Notes: generated from the letters alone by a model not told the origin. A stretch of 42,205 nt of DNA from an uncultured Blautia sp. (GCF_934424005.1 NZ_CAKRXI010000029.1:1-42205); one strand, 5' to 3'. Counted from the first letter of the stretch, positions 32,743 through 42,205 are shown. Made by a program: numbers and translations.

Positions 32743-35700
32743 AGACATTTTTGCAGCCTCTGCAGAATCTTGCAGAGATGGAAGAAATACAAAAACAGGC
32801 AAAAAAGAATCGTGGAATTCTGGAGATCAGTGGTTGTATGGAGTCCCAGAAAGCTCATCTTATGTATGGGCTTTCCGGGCTTTTTCCATGTCATCTGGTA
32901 ATTGCCACAGATGAAAAATCTGCGAAAGAACTGTATGAAGATTATCGTTTTTATGATAAACGTGTTTATTACTATCCGGCAAAGGATCTTCTTTTCTTTC
33001 AGGCAGATATACATGGGAATCTGCTGATTCGTCAGCGAATGCAGGTGATTCGCGCTCTTCTGGAACGCGAGGATGAGATTACGGTCGTTACCAGTATTGA
33101 TGGCTGTATGGACTATCTTGCACCTCTGGAAAAAATAGAAAAACAACTGATTCATTTTCGCAATGACAGTACCCTGGATATGGATAAACTGACAGCTGCG
33201 CTTGTCCATATGGGTTATGAACGCGTTGGGCAGGTAGAGATGCCAGGACAGTTTTCCATCCGCGGTGGAATCATTGATATTTATTCTCTGACAGAAGAAA
33301 ATCCCTGGCGTATTGAGCTGTGGGGAGATGAAATTGATTCGATCCGCAGTTTTGATGCACAGAGCCAGCGTTCTCTTGAAAACCTGGATGATATTACAAT
33401 TTATCCGGCAGCAGAACAGCCAATGGAGAAAAATGGTGTCTCATTTCTCGATTATTTTAAAGAAGATGAGACATTATTCTTTTTGGATGAACTCAATCAT
33501 CTGGAGAAAAATGCAAAAGCTGTGCAGGAGGAATTTCAGCAAAGTTGTGAGAATCGAAAGGAAAAGGGCGAGACCAGCCTTTCCGGTGACTGGATGTGCA
33601 CATGGGAGGAATTGTGTCATAAGATAAATGACAGAAATTGTGTTGCCATGTCTTTGCTGGATCCGAAGAAATCTAACTGGAAAATTTCAGATCAGTTTAA
33701 TATCACAGTAAAATCTATGAGCTCTTATCAAAGCAGTTTTGAATTGTTGGTAAAGGATCTGAAACAGTACAAAAAAGAAGGATATCAGATTGTTTTGCTG
33801 TCCGGTTCCAGAACCCGTGCAGAACGTCTGGCGAAAGATCTTCAGGAAGAAGGTCTGAACGCTTTTTACGGACAGGATTCTGAGCGTATTCTGCAGCCGG
33901 GAGAGATCATGGTGGCGTATGGCCATGCACGGAGGGGATTTGAATATCCGCTGGTCAAATTTGCAGTCATCACAGAGACAGATATCTTTGGAAAAGAGCA
34001 GAAAAAGCGTAAAAAGAAAAAAGAATACAATGGAAAGAGAATCCAGGACTTCTCGGAACTTTCCATTGGAGACTATGTAGTGCATGAAAAGCATGGCCTC
34101 GGCATTTACAAAGGTATTGAGAAAGTTGCAGTAGATAAAGTTGCAAAGGATTATATCAAAATCGAATATCGTAATGGAAGTAATCTGTATATTCTTGCAA
34201 CACAGCTGGATGCACTGCAGAAATATTCCGGGGCAGAAACAGCAAAACCACCGAAACTGAATCGGCTTGGCGGGCAGGAATGGAAGAAGACGAAATCCAG
34301 AGTCCGCGGTGCCGTGCAGAATATTGCAAGGGAACTTGTGGAACTTTATGCAGTCCGCCAGGAAAAAGAAGGTTATGTCTGTGGACCGGATACGGTCTGG
34401 CAGAGAGAGTTTGAAGAGATGTTTCCATATGAGGAAACAGAAGATCAGCTGGCTGCGATCGAAGATACTAAGAAGGATATGGAGAGCACCAAGATCATGG
34501 ACCGCCTTGTGTGTGGAGACGTTGGATACGGTAAGACAGAGGTTGCGCTCAGGGCTGCTTTTAAAGCGGTTCAGGAGAGCCGTCAGGTTGTTTATCTTGT
34601 GCCGACTACGATTCTTGCACAGCAGGTTTATAACACTTTTATTCAGCGAATGAAAGAGTTTCCGGTGAGAGTAGATCTTCTTTGCCGATTCCGTACGGCT
34701 GCGCAGCAGAAAAAGACGATCGCAGATCTGAAAAAAGGTCAGGTGGATATCGTAGTCGGTACGCACAGAGTACTTTCGAAGGATGTGGAATACAAAAACC
34801 TTGGACTTCTTATTATTGATGAAGAACAGCGTTTTGGTGTGGTCCATAAAGAAAAGATCAAGCAGCTGAAAAAAGATATTGATGTACTGACGTTAACGGC
34901 GACACCGATTCCGCGAACACTCCATATGAGTATGATCGGTATTCGCGACATGAGTGTCCTGGAAGAGCCACCGATGGATCGTGTTCCGATTCAGACATAT
35001 GTTATGGAGTATGATGAGGAAACGGTAAGAGAGGCAATCAACCGTGAGCTTCGAAGGGGCGGCCAGGTTTATTATGTTTATAACCGCGTGAATGATATTG
35101 CAGATGTGACGGCAAGGATCGCGAAGCTTCTGCCGGATGCGAGAGTGGATTTTGCCCATGGACAGATGAGTGAGCGAGAGCTGGAAGCAGTCATGTATGC
35201 ATTTATTAACGGAGATATAGATGTACTGGTTTCTACAACGATCATTGAGACCGGACTGGATATTTCCAATGTCAATACAATGATCATTCATGATTCTGAT
35301 CGATATGGACTTTCACAGCTGTATCAGCTTCGTGGAAGGATCGGACGTTCAAATCGGACTGCTTATGCATTCCTTATGTATCGCAGGAATACGATGTTGA
35401 AAGAGACTGCAGAAAAAAGACTTTCTGCGATTCGGGAATATACAGATCTGGGAAGCGGATTCAAGATTGCGATGCGTGATCTGGAACTCAGAGGTGCCGG
35501 AAATCTTCTGGGAGCAGAACAGCATGGGCATATGAATGCAGTAGGGTATGACCTTTACTGCAAGATGCTCAGTGAGGCAGTCAAGGAGGCAAAGGGTATC
35601 CATACAATGGAAGATTTTGAGACAACGATCGATCTGAATATGGATGCATTTATACCGGATTCTTATATCAGCAATGAATATCAGAAACTGGATATTTATA

Positions 35701-36065
35701 AGAGGATTGCCGGAATTGAGACACAGCAGGATTATGATGATATGCTGGAAGAATTGCTGGATCGCTTCGGTGAAATGCCAAAGGCAGTTCTGAATCTTCT
35801 TGCAATTGCCAGAATGAAGGCACAGGCACATCGATGCTATGTAGTGGAGATCAAGCAGATCGGTAAGGATATGAAGATTACATTGTATGAACGGGCCAAA
35901 CTGAATCCCGCAGGTATTCCCGCACTGATGCAGAAATACAGAAGAGGACTGCAATTCAAGAATGAACAGGAACCCAAATTTATTTTTACTCCGGAGGGGG
36001 CTGGAAATACACTGACAGCTCTGACGGATTTTCTGACGGAACTGGAATCACTTGTAGAAGAATAA
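32739..36065 (+). CDS. mfd: Transcription-repair coupling factor
   Basis: ATP-driven translocase that removes stalled RNA polymerase and recruits UvrA. Order: a UvrB-like N-terminal region (about 1-350), an RNA-polymerase-interacting CarD-like domain (about 440-510, [16 protein letters not shown]) and RecG-like helicase domains. Walker A is GDVGYGKT (593-600), and the DEEQ box is in [12 protein letters not shown]-terminal TRCF domain ends the chain. The 1108-aa length is normal. Translation is probably coupled to pth. Confidence 0.97.
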   Translation: MKTFLQPLQNLAEMEEIQKQAKKNRGILEISGCMESQKAHLMYGLSGLFPCHLVIATDEKSAKELYEDYRFYDKRVYYYPAKDLLFFQADIHGNLLIRQRMQVIRALLEREDEITVVTSIDGCMDYLAPLEKIEKQLIHFRNDSTLDMDKLTAALVHMGYERVGQVEMPGQFSIRGGIIDIYSLTEENPWRIELWGDEIDSIRSFDAQSQRSLENLDDITIYPAAEQPMEKNGVSFLDYFKEDETLFFLDELNHLEKNAKAVQEEFQQSCENRKEKGETSLSGDWMCTWEELCHKINDRNCVAMSLLDPKKSNWKISDQFNITVKSMSSYQSSFELLVKDLKQYKKEGYQIVLLSGSRTRAERLAKDLQEEGLNAFYGQDSERILQPGEIMVAYGHARRGFEYPLVKFAVITETDIFGKEQKKRKKKKEYNGKRIQDFSELSIGDYVVHEKHGLGIYKGIEKVAVDKVAKDYIKIEYRNGSNLYILATQLDALQKYSGAETAKPPKLNRLGGQEWKKTKSRVRGAVQNIARELVELYAVRQEKEGYVCGPDTVWQREFEEMFPYEETEDQLAAIEDTKKDMESTKIMDRLVCGDVGYGKTEVALRAAFKAVQESRQVVYLVPTTILAQQVYNTFIQRMKEFPVRVDLLCRFRTAAQQKKTIADLKKGQVDIVVGTHRVLSKDVEYKNLGLLIIDEEQRFGVVHKEKIKQLKKDIDVLTLTATPIPRTLHMSMIGIRDMSVLEEPPMDRVPIQTYVMEYDEETVREAINRELRRGGQVYYVYNRVNDIADVTARIAKLLPDARVDFAHGQMSERELEAVMYAFINGDIDVLVSTTIIETGLDISNVNTMIIHDSDRYGLSQLYQLRGRIGRSNRTAYAFLMYRRNTMLKETAEKRLSAIREYTDLGSGFKIAMRDLELRGAGNLLGAEQHGHMNAVGYDLYCKMLSEAVKEAKGIHTMEDFETTIDLNMDAFIPDSYISNEYQKLDIYKRIAGIETQQDYDDMLEELLDRFGEMPKAVLNLLAIARMKAQAHRCYVVEIKQIGKDMKITLYERAKLNPAGIPALMQKYRRGLQFKNEQEPKFIFTPEGAGNTLTALTDFLTELESLVEE

Positions 36066-36081
36066 AATCCATATAGTCTGA

Positions 36082-36146
36082 TTAAGAGGAGAATCTGTGA
36101 AATATCCGTGAAAAACGGCTATTTTTATGATTCTCCTTGCTCTTAA
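36082..36146 (+). terminator. Nested hairpin after mfd
   Basis: An inner 10-bp stem with one mismatch (36100-36109 with 36115-36124) is followed by TTATG. It sits inside a second inverted repeat (36082-36095 with 36129-36146) whose right arm has a 4-nt bulge. It probably terminates the COG0523-pth-mfd transcript. Confidence 0.55.
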
Positions 36147-36175
36147 AGGCAAAAAAGTTTATACTCTTATTTATA

Positions 36176-36184
36176 TGCTAGAAT
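36176..36184 (+). promoter_or_regulatory. Possible extended -10 of the foldase gene
   Basis: TGCTAGAAT fits an extended -10 (TGnTAnAAT), about 20 bp before the start. A -35 is not clear. Confidence 0.35.
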
Positions 36185-36205
36185 TGTAAAGCAATGGAGG
36201 AAGAG

Positions 36206-37711
36206 ATGAAAACAATGACAAAGAGAACAGCTGTTGCAGCTCTTACAGGCGTAATGGCAGTGGGAATGCTCACAGGCTGTGGAGAAAAGAAATTAGATGG
36301 AACAAAAACAGTTGCAACGGTGGATGGAACAGAAATCCCACTTGGAATCGTAAGTCTTTCTGTAAGAGAAGGACAGGCACAGACAGAAGCAATGTATAAG
36401 AGCTTTATGGGCGGACAGGATTATTCTATCTGGAGCATGGATGCAGAAGACGGAAAGACCTATGGAGAACAGGCAGTAGAACAGTCCCTGAAGGATGTAG
36501 AACTGATGTACATCATGAAAGAAAAGGCTGCAGACTATAATGTAGAAGTTACAGATGATGACGAGCAGAAAATTGCAGATGCCGCCGCTGCATTTATGGC
36601 CGCCAACAGCGAAGAGACACTGCAGGAGCTTGCGGTAAATGAAGATCAGGTCAAGACATATCTGGAGCTTCAGACTTATAAGAGCAGAATGCATGATCAG
36701 ATCATTGCAGATGTGGATAAAGATGTTTCTGATGAAGAAGCACAGCAGTCTTCTTTTGATTATGTAAGTATCAGTACAGCAGACCTCAGTGATGATGAGA
36801 TCAAGCAGAAAAAAGAAGATGCACAGAAGATCCTGGATGATCTGAAGGCTGCTGGTTCTGATGGAGATCTGAATGAGATCGCAAAATCCGTGGATGATTC
36901 TTATTCTTCCGTAAGCGGTACTTTTGATGCGAATGAAGATGCGGCAAAAGAAGATTCCGATGAAGAATCAGATGACAGCAGTTCTTCCAGCAGTGCATAT
37001 CCGGATGAGGTTATGAAAGTTCTCAGAACTCTGAAAGATGGAGAAATCGGACCGGATGTCATTGAGACAGATACTTCTTATTATGTAGTAAAACTTGATA
37101 AAGTAAATGATGAAGAAGCTACAGAGACTAAGAAACAGTCAATTATCTCGACAAGAGAGAATAAGCTTTATACAGACACAACAGAAAAATGGCTGGATGA
37201 TGCAGACATCAATGTTGAGAAAAAGGTTCTCAAGACTCTGAAGGTTACGGATAATCACAAATTCTCAATCGCAACTGCAACACCTGAACCGACAGAAGAG
37301 GCTTCAGTAACAGAGACACCGGAGGTTACAGAGGCAGCGGAAGAAACAGATGCAACGACTACTCCGGAAGCTACAGAGGAAGCTGAGGCTACAACAACTC
37401 CGGAAGTTACAGAGGCAGCTTCCTATAATACAGATTCTTCTCTTGAAGTTACAGATGGAAACAAGGTCAATATTGATTACGTAGGAAAGATTGACGGAGT
37501 TGCATTTGATGGTGGAAGCACAGATGGTAAAGGAACAGATCTGGTAATCGGTTCCGGTACATACATCGATAATTTTGAAGAGCAGCTGATCGGTGCACAT
37601 CCGGGAGATAAAGTAGAAGTAACAGTTATATTCCCAGATGATTATCAGGCAACAGATCTTGCCGGTAAAGAAGCAGTATTTGATGTTACTGTAAATGGAA
37701 TTTACGAATAA
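36206..37711 (+). CDS. Lipoprotein foldase: SurA/PrsA-like domain plus C-terminal FKBP
   Basis: A 501-aa lipoprotein with lipobox LTGC (Cys 25). The N-terminal part (about 30-175) resembles the SurA_N/PrsA chaperone region. A parvulin-like region (about 175-325) is interrupted by an Asp/Ser-rich insert (near 250-270). A Thr/Pro/Glu-rich linker (about 352-402, repeats of TPE) leads to an FKBP domain (about 408-501, [21 protein letters not shown]). It should aid folding of exported proteins outside the membrane. ATG 36206 is chosen, with GGAGG 5 nt upstream; an in-frame ATG at 36194 has no site. Confidence 0.82.
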   Translation: MKTMTKRTAVAALTGVMAVGMLTGCGEKKLDGTKTVATVDGTEIPLGIVSLSVREGQAQTEAMYKSFMGGQDYSIWSMDAEDGKTYGEQAVEQSLKDVELMYIMKEKAADYNVEVTDDDEQKIADAAAAFMAANSEETLQELAVNEDQVKTYLELQTYKSRMHDQIIADVDKDVSDEEAQQSSFDYVSISTADLSDDEIKQKKEDAQKILDDLKAAGSDGDLNEIAKSVDDSYSSVSGTFDANEDAAKEDSDEESDDSSSSSSAYPDEVMKVLRTLKDGEIGPDVIETDTSYYVVKLDKVNDEEATETKKQSIISTRENKLYTDTTEKWLDDADINVEKKVLKTLKVTDNHKFSIATATPEPTEEASVTETPEVTEAAEETDATTTPEATEEAEATTTPEVTEAASYNTDSSLEVTDGNKVNIDYVGKIDGVAFDGGSTDGKGTDLVIGSGTYIDNFEEQLIGAHPGDKVEVTVIFPDDYQATDLAGKEAVFDVTVNGIYE

Positions 37712-37720
37712 ATGACATGC

Positions 37721-37750
37721 AATAAGCCCCCGCATTTGCGGGGGCTTATT
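37721..37750. terminator. Bidirectional terminator
   Basis: A 13-bp GC-rich perfect stem (37721-37733 with 37738-37750) and a 4-nt loop lie between convergent genes. The outer AATAA/TTATT pairs supply short T-rich ends in both directions. Confidence 0.85.
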
Positions 37751-37761
37751 GTTTGGAAATC

Positions 37762-38907
37762 TTAGGATTCTGTACTTTCGCTGTTTCCACTGGAAACATG
37801 GATACCATTGATCTCTACATCACCTTCCATTGGAATAACAATGCATTTACGTCCATCGATCACCTGTGTTTCAATCAGCGCGGCACGATCAGGGTCAATG
37901 TGGATCACAACGTCCGGTGTTTTGATCTCAGTACGTCGTGTATTGGTAATATTGGCTGCCATAAGTGAAGCGTTTTCACCGGCAATTGCTTCATAGGTCT
38001 GATCAAAAGTTTCGAGTTTTTCATCTTCAACACCGCATTCTTCAAAGAGACGTTTTACTTCCGGCTTGGTCAGTACAGCAGGGTCCGGGGAATCCTTCTG
38101 AGAATCTACCCATTCATTCAGCTTTTCATGGATATTCATGACAGTATCGTAGGCACAGTCCTCACCAAGGGTTTCTTCTACAAGTGCGTTGAAGGAATCA
38201 CGCTGGCCGCCGGCGGAAAGTGGAGTGGTACAGCCAAACATTTCATCTACGAAAGCACTTCGGAGCTGTTCAGCGTTTTTGGTGTAATAAAGAAGACTGT
38301 GAATATCCGTGCTGCGGTCATTAAATACTGGGAACAGGAATCCCAGATCCGGCATTTCTACGATCCAGTCACGGATACGGTCTTCGATGTTGTTGGTTTC
38401 TGCATTGTAGCACAGGCCGGCTTTGGAAAGATTGACCGGACAGATGCTGCAGAGGATATGGTCATAGATTTCATCGGATGCATCGAACATCTCCTGACCG
38501 TCGGAAGACTTTCCGGGAATATCGTAAACGGCATGAATGAGAATGATGTAGTAATTCTCGCCATAATCATAATTTTCGATGATCTTATCATAAAATTCCT
38601 CAAGTATAGCATTATCCTGAAGTTTACTGCCACGGAGTTTCATGAGAAATTCCTGAGTGCCACCTTCTTTTTCCTGTTCAAGCGGAAAGTCCATGTTGAT
38701 CAGATTTTTGCCAATTGTGCCGGATAAAGTTTTCTTGAAGATTTCAAAGTATTTGAACATTTCTTCTTCAGAAAGAGAAAGAAATGCTTCTTTCAGTTCT
38801 GTTTTTTTATTTTTCTCGCCATCCACATAACAGCCGCAGATTCTGGTGATCGCACAGTTATTTGGAGAAAACTGTTTCTTGATTTCTGATATTTCTTTTT
38901 TGTTCAT
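37762..38907 (-). CDS. DUF4317 family protein
   Basis: A 381-aa soluble protein with no signal peptide or membrane helix. The N-terminal MNKKEISEIKKQFSPNNCAI and ITRICGCYVDGEKNKK fit the DUF4317 family of Firmicutes (function unknown). The protein is acidic, with several Cys in its first half (CGC, CSICPVNL). A gene for a 128-aa protein lies 16 bp upstream on the same strand, and the two are probably co-transcribed. Confidence 0.82.
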   Translation of the reverse strand: MNKKEISEIKKQFSPNNCAITRICGCYVDGEKNKKTELKEAFLSLSEEEMFKYFEIFKKTLSGTIGKNLINMDFPLEQEKEGGTQEFLMKLRGSKLQDNAILEEFYDKIIENYDYGENYYIILIHAVYDIPGKSSDGQEMFDASDEIYDHILCSICPVNLSKAGLCYNAETNNIEDRIRDWIVEMPDLGFLFPVFNDRSTDIHSLLYYTKNAEQLRSAFVDEMFGCTTPLSAGGQRDSFNALVEETLGEDCAYDTVMNIHEKLNEWVDSQKDSPDPAVLTKPEVKRLFEECGVEDEKLETFDQTYEAIAGENASLMAANITNTRRTEIKTPDVVIHIDPDRAALIETQVIDGRKCIVIPMEGDVEINGIHVSSGNSESTES

Positions 38908-38923
38908 TATGTAATGCTCCTGT

Positions 38924-39310
38924 TTACAGAATTTCAGTACGGAATGCTTCTGCGATTCCGCTTAAATTGTAACGCTCTGCAAGGTCCTGAATTCCCATCA
39001 TGATCTCTTCGCGGCTGAAATTACTGGCTTCCAGAAATTCATCGTCTTTGCCATTAAGATGGTAGTAGAACAGAAGACCAATTTCAAGATTCTGACGGTC
39101 ACCATCGCAGGTCATTTCGTATAACTGATTTTCTGCCTCGTCAATTTTACCATTGTCTGCCAGATTTGTAAGATTTGTAAGTATCTGTCTGGCATCTGTA
39201 TCTTCAATCACATCAGGTGTCAGTTCGACTGCACTTACCTGGAACAGCATTTTCATGACTGCACGTACCATTTCGCGTATCTGACGCAGTATATAATCAT
39301 CCTGAAGCAT
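38924..39310 (-). CDS. Small helical protein, probably DUF6483-like
   Basis: A 128-aa predicted all-helical, acidic soluble protein beginning MLQDDYILRQIREMVRAVMKML. This start and length resemble the DUF6483 family, but I am not certain. An internal region (about 45-90) has a TPR-like look (NLADNGKIDEAENQLYEM). The ATG follows a GGAAGGGAGA stretch. It is the first gene of a pair with the DUF4317 gene. Confidence 0.65.
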   Translation of the reverse strand: MLQDDYILRQIREMVRAVMKMLFQVSAVELTPDVIEDTDARQILTNLTNLADNGKIDEAENQLYEMTCDGDRQNLEIGLLFYYHLNGKDDEFLEASNFSREEIMMGIQDLAERYNLSGIAEAFRTEIL

Positions 39311-39422
39311 TTATATTCTCCCTTCCAAATTCATGATTCTGAACAATAGAGTACCACAAAAAAAGAGTTTCTTCCAGATAGAAATCTGCACTTTTTTGGG
39401 GGCATTGTTGTGAATATTGAAC

Positions 39423-39451
39423 TTTACGCAATATGCACAGAATGCTATAAT
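39423..39451 (+). promoter_or_regulatory. Promoter of the GGDEF-REC-HD-GYP gene
   Basis: TTTACG (39423-39428) and a perfect TATAAT (39446-39451) are spaced by 17 nt, with a TG extended -10 (TGCTATAAT). Confidence 0.75.
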
Positions 39452-39529
39452 AAAAATATTAAATAAGTCACGTTGTATATCGGTTGTAACGGGCGGCAGT
39501 GACTGGTAGTGCAGGAAGGATATGAACGA

Positions 39530-41656
39530 ATGGCGAATGATACTGCAATGACAAAGCAGGAATCCGAGGTAATGATAGAGCAACTCAAAAAAGTATTTGA
39601 AGTGGTTCGGTTATTGGATGGGGATGCACTGGAAACGGGAAATCTGAAAGATTTAGCAAACGCGGATGGATTTCCATGCAAATGTTATGATTTCTGGAAA
39701 AGAGGTACACGTTGTAAGAACTGTACTTCCAAAGAAGCATTACAGAAAAAAGAAAAATTACTGAAGCTGGAATATCTGAATTTCAATATCTATCAGGTAA
39801 TTTCCAAATATGTAGAAATAGATGGCAAGCCATATGTGATGGAACTGATCAATGCCATGAAGTCAGATGCAATCATGGATGACGATGGACGTACAGAACT
39901 GATCAAACAGCTTTCAGGCTATAATCGGGAATTATATACAGATGCGCTTACCGGAATCTACAACAGACGCTATTACGAAGAACGAATCAAAAATTCTGAT
40001 ATGACAGCAGGCATTGCAATGATCGATCTGGATGATTTTAAGATATACAACGATACATTCGGACATGATGCAGGTGACCTGGCACTGACGACAGTTGTAG
40101 GAATCATAAAGGCGAATATACGTCGTACTGATATACTGATCCGAATGGGTGGTGATGAATTCCTGCTTGTGATGCCGGATATTACGGATCAGATCTTTAC
40201 AGATAAATTAAAGCAGATTCAGGAAAAAATTCATAATACGAAGGTTCCGGGATACTCACAGCTTCGTCTGTCGGTGAGTATCGGAGGTGTGATTTCTGGT
40301 CCGGGAAGTACTGTGGAGAATGCAATCCATAAAGCAGATCAGTTCATGTATCAGGCCAAGACATGCAAGAATATGGTAGTGACTGAACATGATGAAGAAG
40401 TTCAGGACAAAGCAGAGGGCGGAGAAACATCCAAAACCTACAAATACAGAATTCTGATCGTTGATGATTCTGAGATGAACCGTGCAATTCTGTCAGAAAT
40501 CCTCAGTGAAGAATATGATATTGTGGAAGCTGACAGTGGTGAGACCTGTATCGATAAACTGAGACAGTACGAACGGGAAATTTCGCTGGTTCTTCTGGAC
40601 ATCGTCATGCCGGGAATGGATGGATTCGGAGTTCTTAATTATATGAATCGTCATCATTACCTTGAAGATATTCCGGTTATTATGATTTCCAGTGAGGATT
40701 CTACTGAAGTCGTCAGACGCGCATATGAAATGGGCGTTTCGGATTACATCAATCGACCGTTTGATGCAGGAGTTGTACATCGAAGAGTTTATAATACGAT
40801 CAAGCTTTATGCAAAGCAGAGACGCCTGATCACTCTGATCACGAACCAGGTTTATGAAAAAGAAAAGAACAACCGTATGATGGTTGAAATCTTAAGTCAG
40901 ATCGTAGAATTTCGTAATGGTGAAAGTGGAAGCCACGTACTGAACATCAATATACTGACAGGAATGATCCTGGAGAGCCTTGTACAGAAAACAGATAAGT
41001 ATAATATCACATGGACAGAAAGACTGCTGATCACAACAGCGTCTGCATTACATGATATTGGCAAGATTGGCATCGATGATAAGATCCTGAACAAGCCGGG
41101 CAAACTAACTGATGAAGAATTTAAGACCATGCAGAATCATACGATCATAGGAGCCCGTATTCTTAAAAATATGGAAGGATATGAGGATGAGGAACTGATG
41201 ACGATTGCTTATCAGATCTGCAGATGGCATCATGAGAGATATGATGGCAGAGGATATCCGGACGGGCTTAAGGGAGATGAGATTCCGATTTCAGCGCAGG
41301 TAGTTTCTCTTGCAGATGTGTATGATGCACTTGTGGGCGAACGGGTTTATAAGAAAGCATATTCCCATGAGAAAGCGATTCAGATGATCCTGAATGGAGA
41401 ATGCGGTGCGTTTAATCCGATTCTGCTCGAGTGTCTGCTTGATATTCAGGACAGGATCAAACGCAAAGTAAAAGGCAGTACACAGGAAAACAACCCTCTG
41501 AAGAAGAAAGAAAAATCAGCAGAACTCAAAGAGTTTGAAAATGCAAAAGAAGATTTTATGGATTCTGTTTTCAAAAATATGGAAAAAGAATATACGGACC
41601 TTGGAAATCCGGAAAGTGCCGATTTTTCCAGGGGGGGGGCAGAACCAAAATGCTGA
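39530..41656 (+). CDS. Hybrid c-di-GMP signalling protein: Cys-cluster sensor, GGDEF, REC and HD-GYP
   Basis: A 708-aa cytoplasmic protein without membrane helices. The N-terminal sensor part (about 15-105) has a CxC-x9-CxxC cluster (C50, C52, C62, C65) in a PAS-like setting. The diguanylate cyclase domain (about 125-280) keeps GGDEF (207-211) and an RRTD inhibitory I-site five residues before it. The receiver domain (about 305-425) keeps phospho-acceptor D357 (LLDIVMPG); the usual KPF reads RPF. The HD-GYP domain (about 450-640) has HDIGK (H508, D509) and GYP (575-577). Both making and breaking c-di-GMP are therefore possible. ATG 39530 follows GGAAGG. A nine-G run lies six codons before the stop. 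Confidence 0.9.
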   Translation: MANDTAMTKQESEVMIEQLKKVFEVVRLLDGDALETGNLKDLANADGFPCKCYDFWKRGTRCKNCTSKEALQKKEKLLKLEYLNFNIYQVISKYVEIDGKPYVMELINAMKSDAIMDDDGRTELIKQLSGYNRELYTDALTGIYNRRYYEERIKNSDMTAGIAMIDLDDFKIYNDTFGHDAGDLALTTVVGIIKANIRRTDILIRMGGDEFLLVMPDITDQIFTDKLKQIQEKIHNTKVPGYSQLRLSVSIGGVISGPGSTVENAIHKADQFMYQAKTCKNMVVTEHDEEVQDKAEGGETSKTYKYRILIVDDSEMNRAILSEILSEEYDIVEADSGETCIDKLRQYEREISLVLLDIVMPGMDGFGVLNYMNRHHYLEDIPVIMISSEDSTEVVRRAYEMGVSDYINRPFDAGVVHRRVYNTIKLYAKQRRLITLITNQVYEKEKNNRMMVEILSQIVEFRNGESGSHVLNINILTGMILESLVQKTDKYNITWTERLLITTASALHDIGKIGIDDKILNKPGKLTDEEFKTMQNHTIIGARILKNMEGYEDEELMTIAYQICRWHHERYDGRGYPDGLKGDEIPISAQVVSLADVYDALVGERVYKKAYSHEKAIQMILNGECGAFNPILLECLLDIQDRIKRKVKGSTQENNPLKKKEKSAELKEFENAKEDFMDSVFKNMEKEYTDLGNPESADFSRGGAEPKC
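41631..41639 (+). repeat. Nine-G homopolymer tract inside the 3' end of the signalling gene
   Basis: Nine consecutive G lie within the last codons. Loss or gain of one G would replace the present AEPKC end by QNQNADE or by a longer RTKMLMNDM... end stopping 12 nt before the Hpt gene. Confidence 0.9.
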
Positions 41657-41700
41657 TGAATGATATGAGAAAAAAGTTTTTTGAATAGGAGACAAATTAT

Positions 41701-42051
41701 ATGACAGTCAGAGAATGTTATGAGGAATTAGGGTGTGATTTTGATAAAGTACTGAGCAGACTGGTGAGTGAAGCACTTGTAAAGAAATTTGCGCTTAAGT
41801 TTCTGGATGATCCGAGTTTTGGACAGTTGAAGACAGCACTGGCAGATAAAGATGCAGAGACTGCATTTCGTGCAGCACATACACTGAAAGGTATCTGCCT
41901 GAATCTTGGATTTGATAATCTTTTTACACCAAGTCAGGAACTGACAGAAAAACTTCGTGGAGCGACCACGGTAGAAGGTACGGACGAACTGTTTGCGGCA
42001 GCAGAAAAAGAATACGAAAGAACATGTGAGACACTTCGAAAGGTTGGCTGA
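41701..42051 (+). CDS. Hpt (histidine phosphotransfer) domain protein
   Basis: A 116-aa single-domain four-helix Hpt protein. The phospho-accepting His is H60 in AAHTLKGICLNLGF. GGAGA precedes the ATG. It starts 44 bp after the GGDEF-REC-HD-GYP gene and is probably co-transcribed. It is a likely phosphate donor or acceptor for that protein's receiver domain. No histidine kinase is in the window, so the upstream kinase must be elsewhere. Confidence 0.9.
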   Translation: MTVRECYEELGCDFDKVLSRLVSEALVKKFALKFLDDPSFGQLKTALADKDAETAFRAAHTLKGICLNLGFDNLFTPSQELTEKLRGATTVEGTDELFAAAEKEYERTCETLRKVG

Positions 42052-42083
42052 CAGATTTGAAAGAAAGAATTTAAGATAAAATC

Positions 42084-42125
42084 CCCTGTGCTTTGTTTTT
42101 ATAACAGAGTGCAGGGGACTTTTTT
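42084..42125 (+). terminator. Intrinsic terminator after the Hpt gene
   Basis: A 15-bp stem with three G-U pairs (42084-42098 with 42104-42118) and a 5-nt loop ends in AC followed by six or more T. It lies immediately before the intron 5' end. Confidence 0.92.
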
Positions 42126-42130
42126 GTGAA

Positions 42131-42205
42131 GTGCGCCTAGCGGCGCACGTTTCTAACGGGTTAAAGTCCCGAATCCGCCCGGTAGTGGGAAGGATATAGC
42201 CGAAG
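42131..42205 (+). mobile_element. 5' end of a group II intron (cut by the window edge)
   Basis: The segment starts with GTGCG, the conserved group II intron 5' boundary. The first 18 nt fold as a 7-bp hairpin with a TAGC loop (42131-42148). It continues with CGGGTTAAAGTCCCG (42157-42171), which resembles the GGGTGAAAGTCCC stem found early in bacterial group II introns, and with further domain I-like sequence. The reverse-transcriptase gene would lie beyond the edge. Insertion 12 nt after a terminator stem is the site preference known for class C introns, but class cannot be decided from 75 nt. Confidence 0.75.

Noticed and set aside
31219..32802. 527-codon open frame antisense to the second COG0523 gene and pth
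   Set aside because: It spans two solid genes on the other strand and has no recognisable domain.

Overview
The window looks like a chromosomal segment of a spore-forming, gut-type Lachnospiraceae bacterium (Blautia/Dorea/Ruminococcus-like; inferred from gene content, not from a marker search). Pointers are the low-to-mid GC, AGGAGG ribosome binding sites, a T-box leader before ileS, a SipL-like sporulation protein, a GerA-family germinant receptor, DUF4317, a 77-aa conserved small protein, and Cys-rich GGDEF signalling. No tRNA, rRNA, prophage or CRISPR was seen. The only mobile DNA recognised is the 5' end of a group II intron that runs off the right edge.

Layout. 1-3836: a strong promoter, an isoleucine T-box leader and ileS (type 2 IleRS). 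3905-6361: glgP. 6448-8146 (minus): an AraC-type regulator overlapping an HD phosphohydrolase, divergent from galK (8433-9668). 9812-10552 (minus): a PlsC-like acyltransferase, separated from galK by an 18-bp inverted repeat. 10690-14351: a PrcB_C lipoprotein, a SipL-like SPOCS/LysM protein, ispE and a GntR/FCD regulator. 14401-14604: a terminator followed by an elaborately folded intergenic element. 14651-18183: a germinant receptor locus with a GerA subunit, an unusual GerB-GerC fusion and a small membrane protein. 18253-19546: murI and a DUF1934 gene. 19621-20064 (minus): a small membrane-anchored protein of unknown function.

20297-25642 is an envelope cluster: two paralogous divergent polysaccharide-deacetylase-like proteins, an extracytoplasmic trigger-factor/FKBP lipoprotein and nagA. 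A third, canonical NodB deacetylase follows (25780-27252), then glgB (27488-29374) and a 77-aa small protein. 29983-36065 is a tight run: a His-rich COG0523 GTPase, a second degenerate COG0523 protein with a C-terminal TIGR03943-like domain, pth and mfd. A SurA/PrsA-like plus FKBP lipoprotein follows, then a DUF4317 gene and a small gene on the minus strand. Last come a GGDEF-REC-HD-GYP protein with an adjacent Hpt protein, a strong terminator and the intron 5' end.

Themes that tie the genes together: glycogen turnover (glgP, glgB), sporulation and germination (SipL-like, GerA locus), cell-wall sugar and peptidoglycan handling (murI, deacetylases, nagA), envelope protein folding (two FKBP-bearing lipoproteins), metal handling (COG0523 pair) and c-di-GMP/phosphorelay signalling. 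The best candidates for undescribed biology are the folded element at 14432-14604, the GerB-GerC fusion locus, the COG0523 pair, the paired deacetylase-like proteins with their foldase, and the Cys-cluster GGDEF-REC-HD-GYP/Hpt module with a nine-G tract at its 3' end.
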